64,000 nt of DNA from Eretmocerus hayati (Eukaryota; Arthropoda; Insecta; Hymenoptera; Aphelinidae), in NCBI GenBank assembly GCA_029851415.1, contig CM056742.1, forward strand, positions 78,482,748 to 78,546,747, in the 5' to 3' direction. This document shows, one piece after another, positions 55,331 to 64,000 of the stretch; within the stretch, counting starts at the first letter, position 1, and each line of letters starts with the position of its first letter. The position numbers and the translations under genes are program-made. A model generated the notes under the pieces. It ran no database searches. It worked only from the letters and a program-made list of their open reading frames with translations, and was not told the DNA's origin.

Positions 55331-56030
55331 GCTTGAGGGAGCGACGCTCCTCCGGACCTGAGCCCTACACCCACATCCATCCACCCTACACCCTACACAC
55401 AACATACCTACGCCCGCACAAGCACTACTCAGTAATATCAACACGATATAGAATACGCGCCACACCAGCACCACATTCTCACTGGAACCCAGGGTCGGAC
55501 AGTTTGCGGTAATCAGACCCCGTCCCCGGATCGAGGTGCTGGGGGCCGCCTCTACCGAAGACACACATTCGCACAACTCTACAGTCTGATACTGACACTC
55601 ATACTCACACTCACATACACGCACTCTCCCACACCCATTCACACAGACACACGCACCCAGTAGAACACAGCACAGCACACTTCAACACAGCAAAACACAG
55701 AGTTAAACAGCCCTCCCGTGTTGGTCTGGTCCGGGGTCGGACAGCATGCGATTCCAGGCCCTGGAAGAAGGAGGTGATGTCCAGCATCAACGGCGAGATT
55801 TCCCCAAATAAAGCGGGGTCCCATTCGGATCGCCCCATGGGGGGGGGGGGGGCACGATGCAAAGCGGGCTACCAGTGGCACACTCGGCTGGTGGAGTCAC
55901 GCGTAAAGCTGAAAGTGATGGAAATACGCTCCAGGCAAAGGCAGTGGGAGAAATGAACTAATCCAAGGGAAGAGTAGACCCTACCGCCAGCAGAAAGAGG
56001 AAGGGTCTGGGCGAGGAAGCAGAGAAGCGA

Positions 56031-57640
56031 GTGCTGAAGCAAACCAAGCTTGCTTTCAAGAGCCAACGGGAGATGATTTCGGAGACTGCAGCAGCAGCAA
56101 AAGTGGCGGCAGAGAAGCTTCTGCAGATCAACCCTGCATTAACGATTCAGCGCAGGCAACCCAGCAACGAGGTTGTTGATGACGTCATCAATTTGAGCTC
56201 AGACGCGAGCGACCCCGACATCACCATACGGTCCCAGGAGAACAAAATAATCCTGACTCCCGGGGTCGGTACGCGCGACGAACGAGTGGAGAAGGGACTG
56301 CCTGAAGGGATGGATACTGACCTCACTCCCACATCTGGAGAGGCCGATCAACAGAAGAGTGGGAACAAGACTCCCGACCTCATGGGAAGATGGAGGGACC
56401 TGGAAAAGTGCCGACAAGGAACGGAAGAGAAGACTCTTCTTCTCCTCGAACACTCCAGCGTGGTCATAGGCACAGCCGAATATGCCCCTGAAATTTCAGG
56501 AGGGACCGAGGCAGACATCGAGGAACTCGAGAGGATAGGTCACGCCCTCGGGAGCCAACTCGCAGCAGAAGAGGCGAAGAGGACTGCCTCCAGGACCACA
56601 CTCCTCGAAATGGAGGGGACCCTGGAATCGAGAAGGAATGTGCAGCCCTCTGCCACACAGATATCAGCCGCTTCGCAAACCGGTTGAAAGGTAAGGGGGG
56701 AGAAAAACCGAAATCACGACCGGGGAAGCAACGCGATTCGAAGAGGGCGCGACGCGGGCATCCATCGAACGGCCATGATACACCACGCTCGACATCGACT
56801 CCGAATAGGCCCAAGCAGAGCGAGGCATAGCAGGAGGTGATCTTAGAGACGAACGCAAAAAGGGCAAGGAAGAGCCGTAAGACAAACGACGCCGCCGGGA
56901 AGAAGGTGAAAGTGAAGCCGAGGAGAGCAAAGCTCGAGGCCGTCCTAGTCACAACGAACCAGGAAGGACTCACCTACGCAGTCATGCTGCGCAGGATGAA
57001 GACGAACGACTTGAAGGACCAAGTGGGCTCAAATGTCACGGGCTTCCGTAAGATCCAAGAAGGCCAAGTACTCATTGAACTGAGGAAGGGCACTGACGCC
57101 ACCGCTGTCAAGGAGGCTCTGGCACCAGTCGTCCGGGATAAAGGAGCTGTCCACTGTCTTGGGAACAGTATGACTCTCGAAGTGCTCGGAATCGACTTCG
57201 ATGTCGACCAAAATGAAGTGCGACAGGACCCCGCCGAAGCTCTACCAGAGAAGGAGACGATTGCAGTCAAGTCGCTCCGGGGTGGCTACCGCGGTACACA
57301 AATTGCGATCATCTCAGTCCCAACAAGACTGGCCCACCACTTCCTGGACTGGAAAGAGTTCAAGGTTGGATGGGGCAGAGTAGGGATCCGCGAAAAAGGT
57401 GTCATTCCACGGTGCTATAACTGTCTTCAGTGCGGCCACAAGACCTCGGGCTGCGGGGAGGAAAAAAAGAGCATCGGAGACCAAAACTCTGCTCCCAAGG
57501 CGGCGAACCAAGCCACCTCACCGCAACCTGCAGAGGGAAGCCGAAAAGCGTGAGCTGTGCGTCGATCGGGTCCAAATCTGACCACAAATCTGGCGCAACT
57601 GCACTGCCTACCAGAAAGCAAAGAGCACGTACGAACAGAG
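56031..57640 (+). pseudogene. R1-type ORF1 (gag-like) with frame breaks
   Basis: Three pieces can be read: 56031-56687 (acidic/coiled N-terminal part), 56837-57553 (central RNA-binding part) and the C-terminal end in another frame (57430-57640). The central piece has the R1-type block IPRCYNCLQCGHKTSGC, a CCHC knuckle (about 57406-57450). The next frame has CSQGGEPSHLTATC and a third Cys/His stretch ending ALPTRKQR, the usual ORF1 tail. Frame changes fall near 56690 and 57470. Confidence 0.78.
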
Positions 57641-57642
57641 GA

Positions 57643-57987
57643 GAGGTCGAAATGGCTCATTTGATCCGAGCCTATCTTAGGAAGAGCGAGGATGCAAATG
57701 ATCTCCTACACGTTGTTGCCATAGTTGAGGGGATCGATGTTTTAATCATCTCAGAACCGCATCGGAAGCGCGGATTCTCCCGATGCACAACCGATCTCTG
57801 GGAGACCGCTGTCGTTCAGATTATGAATCCTACCATTTGTGAGACTGGACCAGCTGCTAGTGGCCGCGGCTTTGCCCGAAAGATCATCGGAGGCACAGTA
57901 GTCTACAGCTGCTACTTTTGCCCATCGCACAAGCCCAATGAATTCGAGGATGAGCTGCATGATCTAGAAGGAGATGTCAGGGAATAG
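57643..57987 (+). pseudogene. R1-type ORF2, N-terminal endonuclease fragment
   Basis: The APE-like endonuclease start is seen. IISEPHRK supplies the catalytic Glu region, and GTVVYSCYFCPSHKPNEFED is the conserved strand typical of R1 ORF2. The frame is open to the stop at 57985-57987. The catalytic Asp/His blocks further on and the whole RT are absent. It follows ORF1 directly in the same frame as the ORF1 tail. Confidence 0.8.
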
Positions 57988-57990
57988 GAA

Positions 57991-60250
57991 GCCTAGAGAT
58001 AATCGCGGTGAACTCCAACTCCAAGAAACCGACTTGAAGCGGCCACGGTGTCCTTGAACCAACTTTAGATGAGTCGGAAGACCACTTCGCCAAATATTCC
58101 CTTGAATGATTATTCAGTAGGGTGCGCCAAAAAAGGGCTTTTTCGAAAATCGATACGCGCTAGCGTGGACATGTTGTGTTTGTACATATAGATATGAAAT
58201 AGTTATTTACGATACAAGGGACCTAACAGCCTTATTATTACACGGCGTGAAGTTGGCGCCCGAGCGCTTGCGCGAGGTTATTAAGTCTCAAAGTACCAAA
58301 CAGCTGATTTTGTTATCGGCCAGGAGAAATATCAGCAAGAGATCGCCAGTACTGTCACATCGTCCAGCTGGCCAACCCAAGAAGAGTATACATCACTCCC
58401 TCGGAGGCATGAGTACAATAACTGATCCCGCACAACCTCCAAAAGAGAGCTACTGTGCGAGATCAGCTCAAAAAGTGAACAGTGCATCACTTGGAGCGAT
58501 TTACGACCGGCCGGCAAAACTGAAAAAATTTTCCTACGAATTTCCAAAATTTCCCAAAGAAGTTTGTTGGGGGGGGGGGGGCATCTTCATCATTCAAAGA
58601 GTCCTTCTTTCAAATTGCAGCTCAATCGGACGTTCTGTTCCTGAGCTACAGTATGCATCGTAGTGCACCCAAATTACACTCACCGGACCCAGTTTTTACC
58701 GCGTGACACTTCACCCGTGTCACAGATCATCGGAATTCATAATACAACACAGCAGGCCACTTCACTACGAACACAGAGCTATTCAAACACATAAAGAGTC
58801 ACTTTAAACCCCACATCTAGCTCAAGGTCGAGAGAACGGCCGAATTTCCAGTAAAATCGTTCGAAAAAGTAAACTCCAGAATTTTGAAAAATAGAGTCGA
58901 AAAACGCAAAGATTGATGCGTATCACAAGCAGATCTGGTAGATAACAACTGGAATCAAGTATTGCGATCATTTTTATTGCTGAAAGGAATTCAGAGAAGC
59001 AGAAATCTCAATAGAGGATGTCAGGATTTTTAACGACAATTAGACGAAAAATGCGTGTTCTGACTGAGAAAGTCAATACCAGGACGTGACTTTAGTTCAA
59101 ATCGCGGTTGTGAACCTTTACTGTTGTGACGAATCTATATATTTGAGTATAATCGAACATCATTAGAAGCGTCAAAAACGAGATTACAGGATTTAAAGAA
59201 GGAAAATGTAGGATTTCGACGCGAAATTTGTCGATATGCGAAAACTCAGATTTTTCACGCCAGAGCCCAAATTTGTATGTGTAATTCAAAGAGATAGATT
59301 GATCGACATCATACCTTAGAGAAGAACAAGGGCAGAGACCTATGTTTGAATAGAAAAATCTTAAGATCAAGATTTTATAGAGTCCAAAAGTCACTCGAAA
59401 AGTTACCGTCGACACTGAAAACAAGTGCATTTTTGACGATAATTCGAACCATTTTGACGACATTACATTTGAAACTGGTATGATCATTCCTTAGGATGGA
59501 CCTTGGTTGAATCGAAACCGACCGACTACCCGAGAATTATCTCAAATATCTCTCTAAAAATATCCCAAAAAGGCCACAGAAGAAGTTCGAAGCCGAAAGA
59601 TTGACGATAGTTGCCACAGTATTAATCCTTGCATGAAGCAGGTGTGCAATACTTCAACAGTCGTATCACATTTCCTGTCATGGCCACATATGAAATTCCG
59701 ACACCTTCCCATCAGCGAGATTGAAACGAGATCCGCCGGAGACAACGAAGGATAAGAACAAAAATAGTAACTTAGCCACAACATCGAACATTGGCATCAA
59801 AGATTCTTCGCAGGTAAGTCGAATGTTTCATCATGAATTTACTATAGGGGATGACATATATCAATATTCACCATAGGGAATCCAGCCTGCGCACATCAGC
59901 TCTGAGCACCTTCTGCAGGGGTACCAGGTACATTCCAGGTATTTGTTGATGTGAAAATCAACCTGGTAGTAAAAGCAGAAATCAGATTGAAAAGGAAACA
60001 TTACTTATCAAATAGTAGTGTAACCAATCGAATACATACAAATATCCACGCTCATTTACACTCAACACATACACATTCACACACCCTCACACATACCTTC
60101 ACTTACCCACATACCTAAACACACCAGCACACATACCCACAAATTTTGCAGAGGAAGGAGCCGATAGTACGATTGATGTAGCAAGCTTCTCGTTTCCATT
60201 TGTCACAATTCAAGTTCATGATATTTATTCATTCGAGAAATATATGAATC
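57991..60250. other. Unassigned AT-rich stretch
   Basis: A G12 run lies at about 58569-58580. The 138-codon ORF at 58247-58663 and the 131-codon minus ORF at 59092-59487 have no recognised family. A loose (CACA/CATAC)-rich stretch covers 60045-60140. No gene recognised. Confidence 0.45.
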
Positions 60251-60327
60251 AGCTTCTTTCATGAACACTTCAGAGAAATTTCATATAGCTACAATTGTAA
60301 GGTCTCTCTCTTTATGCCGTCCCATTC

Positions 60328-60482
60328 ATGTGCAGAGCGCGCCGCCTAAGCGGGAGCGTCGAATGTATACGTTCGACGCCCTGCTTGAGGGGACAGACTC
60401 TACTATAGTAGAGCCTTTCCCCTCAAGCCTCCTCAAGGATGAACTCCTTCGCTTCAACGCCGCGACGCACTCTGCACATGAC
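60328..60482. repeat. Nested hairpins in a 155-bp inverted repeat
   Basis: catgtgcagagcg (60328) mirrors cgcactctgcacatg (about 60466). Inside are two perfect dyads, gcgtcgaatgtatacgttcgacgc (60357-60380, listed by its ends only: GCGTCGAA/TTCGACGC) and ttgaggggacagactctact with its mirror around 60413. There is no coding support for the overlapping 125-codon ORF. Confidence 0.6.
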
Positions 60483-60779
60483 TGGAGGGACTTGCAGGGA
60501 AGAACTCTATTACGCACGACACCCCTGCGCCTAGGAGTCAATCGTTGGAGTCCTTCTTATCAAGCCCTTCCAGTCATGTACAAAGTGCACCGAAGGAAAA
60601 ACCCATCACAGCGGATCCGTAACGCGCTCGGCACGTGATTGAAGGGGATCAGGACAGCGGGTCGGAACGGTGAAAAAGTTTTTGGTGCAAGATCATGAGA
60701 ATATCAATTGGATATGTTTCAGGCTAGTTAGTCCGGCAGCTGCGTAGGTTTCCGTAGGCTTTCAGGGGTCTCCGAATGA

Positions 60780-61530
60780 ACGAAGTTTTTCCCCACGTAT
60801 TTTGATCCAGGTAAATCCAAATTTCGATGGTGCGAAGTTGGAAAGTCATGCCATAATTTGTTATCAATAAATTCTTATAAACAATCAGAAAGTTGCATGA
60901 ATTGATTCGGAAAATTCCTTTCCGTATCTTTTGAGCTAGTCTCAGTCGAAAAAGTCTCCTGACATTTTCCGTGAAAACCCCTAGTTTTCCCGCAAAAAGT
61001 TTATAAATCTTCCGAAAAGTCCAATTTCGCGATTTTTGAGGGCTTGTAGCGTTGAGTCAAGATATTTTTGTTTATCTGCTTCAGCTTGAATTGCTCCTCT
61101 GAGTGTCAATTCAACTCGGAAGAAGCTCAGAAGCCGGGAAAATGCAACTGGTCCATTCAATATCAAAAACAAGCTGACCTGTTTTCGCGGTCTGTGGTGG
61201 CCATCTCCTGCCACCAATATACTGTGCTATATGGGCGGTCGTGCTCTCCCGGGTGTCCTCAAAAGAACGAAAACGCTTCCCAAGTACTTTCACCCACTGA
61301 GTCCGAATTCTGATGTTGGGAAGTCGGAAACTCATGGAATAATTTGTTATTAACAATTTGATATGAACAATCAAAAGTTGCATTGATCGATCCGAAAAAT
61401 TTTCCTGCCTTTTTTCGGGCTATTCTGAGCCGAGTTGATCTCTGCATATCTTTCATGAGAACCCTTAGTTTCCCCGCAAAGAATCCATGAAGTTTCAACA
61501 AATCCGAAATCCGCGATTGCGTCTCAGAGA
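60780..61530 (+). repeat. Diverged direct duplication
   Basis: Segments 60815-61050 and about 61300-61530 are direct copies: gaagttggaaagtcatg...aatttgttatcaataa against gggaagtcggaaactcatgg...aatttgttattaacaa. Both continue with aacaatca(g)aaagttgca, gccttttttcgggct-like and cccgcaaa blocks. The offset is about 490 bp. No function is evident. Confidence 0.65.
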
Positions 61531-61559
61531 CGGAAAGAATCTCCTGATATACCATGGCT

Positions 61560-62480
61560 CAGACTAATGGTCGTGTCTATCATCCCATATCAGTTGAACA
61601 GTTTTGATCGATTCCCATATTGGTCAGATAATAACATTTCATTGCATAGCACACTCGAATCTAGATTTGAAATATGCGCATCTCTATCAAGCATGCTGCT
61701 GCATACAACTTCCCCGTTCTGACAAGCTCAACGGACCGCGCGCCGTCACTGTGCACCGTTCAAATACGCTGGATCCCTGTGGTAGGTGGCCTGGGATAGA
61801 AATTGGGATATCCTTATACACTGACAAGGGGAGCAGCAACCTTGCGGGTCCTGAATCTTGACGGAACTTTGGGAATCTTCTTGTTTGGGTGAGAAATAAG
61901 GGTCCCCAGGAGAGTTTTGTCCAATGGGCCTCCTATCCTGACATACAGTCATGGAGATTAGCATTGGCCATATAGGCCCATGTTAACCTTTAGCTGGCAC
62001 ACCTCTGCCAAATAACATAGCTGGCCAACCTGGGTCGATTCGACCTACACCGAAAAATTGATGTTGTAGCTATCATATCGAATCTTTCGACTTGGAAGTT
62101 TTTTCGTAGCTTCTTTGATTTGTTTCTGATACGCCAATGTATCCAGATAATCTCTAAGGTCAGATAAAAGACTCCAAGAAATACAAATGTCCAAAAGAGT
62201 GCAAAAAATCACTGTTTTCACTTAAAAAATGGTAGACGGCGCAATCTCCATCCAAATGAGCTGAAAATGCAACTGAGTCATCTCGAGATGAGGTCAATCC
62301 AAGGAAAAGATAGCGCAAGAGCGGATCTCAGGGAAAAGGTATCCATTCAGATATATTTCGACGCAAAAGTTGAGAATTTTTATTCTCACCATATATGCCA
62401 GGATGGAGACCTTCATGAGAAGATAGACCACTAGACTATTCTGTCCTCATATCTACCTGATCTTGAGATAACCCAGTTGA
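61560..62480. other. Unassigned stretch
   Basis: Only short overlapping ORFs, with no repeat or domain recognised. Confidence 0.4.
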
Positions 62481-62484
62481 ATTT

Positions 62485-63135
62485 TTGGATCATTCCATTG
62501 AGAATTGCGTCCTCTACAATATTTTCAATGGAAAGGCCTTTTTACTATCTGTAATAAGACTAGGCAATGAAAATGCAAATGAACCAAGGCCAATGCTGGT
62601 GGTGCTGGCCTCACAAGAAGCGATGTTGGAGATATTGGAGCATGAACAACTTCTACCAAATGGCCTGTCAATACCATCAGATAGAACACCAGCCCAAAGA
62701 GGATACATGACGAAACTCAGAAGCGATATGGCACAACATGATGAGGAAAACTCTAATAACCAGGTTAGGATAGAGTTTGTAAATCATGGACCTGCTCTCG
62801 TACAAGTGAGAAACTCAGGTGATCGCCTATCTGGCTATGAGCAGCAACGAAACTTTTAGCCCAATGGAGTCATAAACCAGTAACATTTTGACGCTTTATC
62901 AGTGGAATGCTAGATTACTGAACAACGAGCTGAGTCTATTAAGATCAAACTTATATCAGTCACAGAAAATACCAGATATGAACATCTTCACAGAAACGTG
63001 GCTCAAACCGCGCACATCAAGCTCTGGGCTTGGTCTAACAGATTCCAAGATCTATAGAATGGATAGGAAACGAATATTATTATCTAGAAGTAGAGTTGTT
63101 CTCATAGCAACTAAGAGAAAGTTCGTGGGAATCTG
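62485..63135 (+). pseudogene. LINE fragment: ORF1 end and ORF2 endonuclease start
   Basis: 62485-62859 ends with a PSDRTPAQRGYMTKLRSDM block like the ORF1 C-terminus of CR1/L2/Jockey-type LINEs. From 62888 the endonuclease N-terminus is clear: LYQWNARLLNNELSLLRSNL, then IFTETWLKP with the catalytic Glu, then IYRMDRK. The frame decays after about 63135, and RT is absent from the window. The 30-bp gap between the two ORFs is normal for such elements. Confidence 0.72.
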
Positions 63136-64000
63136 CCCTACGAGCAACTCTGCGGCTGCGCCCAGAGAGAGCGTGCGTGTGAGGTATGTGCGTGGTGTGT
63201 GTGACTACGAGATCCGCTAATCCGAGGTAGCGCGCCTCGAGGCAGTTCGAGTATAGCCCTGCTTACGATACATTGCGGGCTTGTAACCAATCTTGCCAAT
63301 GAACCTATCAATATCAAATATATTGAGTGTAGTCACCACCATTATCATCTGGTCCGCCCAACTGTGGAACAAGCCCACTATTACTATATGTTGGGTCGAT
63401 AGACCCAACCTTCGCTTATACTGGTGACCCCGTTGATTGAAAATTCGGCGGCAAGAACGGTGACCACGTGCATAGGGATCAAGCGGAAGCAGCGGAGCAT
63501 CCTATCTGCTGTTGGCGCGCATCATCGCGTGGACCACACCGACGCTGCAGCAGCAGCCATCAGCACGCATCGCCCACTCAGGTACATCCTGTGTACCCTC
63601 ACATCCTCATCTTGGGCTGTCGCATCACAGCTTTTGAGCAGTAGCAGCCTCGAGTACAGGTCAGAGTAACTTTATACGAACCCACGGCAGCAGTCGCTCG
63701 GGTCCACCGTGTCGCAAAGTATTGCTTCAAGGACACCGCACGGATTTTTGCCGGCGCGCACGTGTCAGATATAGCAGCTCTCTTCACTCGAGTCTCGCGC
63801 GGCACAGCGACACGAGACATTCCAGCGTTGCGCCGTGTGCGGCACAGCGGCACGACGCGTTCCAGCGTTGCAGACCAAATTGTTCCAGCCTCTTCTACCA
63901 TCTGAGTATACTATTATAATCGAATGAATTTCCCGCTGATCTCGAGTTGAATCGTATGCATGTGTGCTTGAGTGACGTATGTGCGCATGTTACTTATTGA
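63136..64000 (+). other. Possible LTR end and primer-binding site of an element leaving the window
   Basis: TGGTGACCCCG at 63422-63432 is a sequence often seen at the primer-binding site of insect LTR retrotransposons. The preceding LINE remnant ends abruptly near 63135, so an LTR may occupy about 63140-63420. The following ORFs have no gag motif and the second LTR is outside the window. A tandem near-repeat, cggcacagcgacacgaga/cggcacagcggcacgacg, is at about 63799 and 63840. Confidence 0.3.

Larger units (their letters stand above)
55340..57990 (+). mobile_element. R1-clade LINE, 5' part only
   Basis: A 5' UTR-like region (55340-56030), ORF1 with C-terminal zinc knuckles, and the beginning of the ORF2 endonuclease lie in order on the plus strand. 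The element stops about 115 codons into the endonuclease and RT is missing. LINE copies are normally cut at the 5' end, so a later deletion or rearrangement is likely. A G12-13 run lies in the leader at about 55840. Confidence 0.8.

Noticed and set aside
58117..58672. Mariner-like MITE with gggtgc ends
   Set aside because: Only about 6 matching terminal bases and no internal mirror; too weak to call.

Overview
The window reads as non-coding, transposon-saturated DNA from a eukaryote, most likely an arthropod and probably an insect. The grounds are the mix of element families: Ty3/gypsy and BEL/Pao LTR retrotransposons, a Penelope-like element, an R1-clade LINE, CR1/L2/Jockey-type LINEs, a tRNA-derived SINE and many foldback elements. 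I see no cellular protein gene, rRNA or functional tRNA, and nothing prokaryotic such as operons or CRISPR arrays. Nearly every ORF longer than 150 codons that I can recognise belongs to a retroelement, and almost all are broken by stops, frameshifts or insertions.

Region 1 (1-12.7 kb) is a row of abutting inverted-repeat elements at 128-1105, 1120-2680, 2708-3732 and 3738-12685. The last is a roughly 9-kb hairpin. Its loop carries two tandem arrays, and its right arm is split by another 3.4-kb foldback (8983-12406) with a likely 6-bp target duplication. Region 2 (13.8-17.9 kb) has three smaller palindromes and an AT-rich satellite-like array of about five 320-340-bp units.

Region 3 (17.9-26.2 kb) holds a Ty3/gypsy element (17954-22096, 245-bp LTRs, 5-bp target duplication GTCGT). 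Its 3' half was later copied in reverse, forming an inverted duplication of about 6 kb centred near 22.92 kb. Both integrase copies carry the same tandem pair of small palindromic MITEs, so the MITEs came before the duplication. LTR divergence (about 10 differences between the element's own LTRs, about 2 between the duplicated LTRs) gives the same order.

Region 4 (26.2-32.6 kb) has a GC-rich unassigned stretch, a Penelope-like RT split by a SINE, and a near-perfect 0.52-kb palindrome.

Region 5 (32.6-53.1 kb) is a nest. A BEL/Pao element is split inside gag by a large minus-strand Ty3/gypsy-like element (33050-50010, AATG target duplication, 1.4-kb LTRs). That element has gag with three zinc knuckles, a G GGA AAC -1 frameshift site, protease-RT, RNase H-integrase, an unusual third ORF preceded by a strong splice acceptor, and a leader with 122-bp tandem repeats. 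Its 3' LTR was itself hit by a LINE fragment and by a 2.3-kb foldback made of about 300-bp units. Between BEL gag and pol is an inverted repeat whose outer ends resemble a hammerhead ribozyme.

Region 6 (53.1-64 kb) contains an R1-like LINE (ORF1 plus the start of the endonuclease), unassigned AT-rich DNA, a diverged direct duplication, a second LINE fragment and a possible LTR/primer-binding junction near 63.42 kb.

All coordinates of diverged repeats are estimates by eye; no alignment was run.
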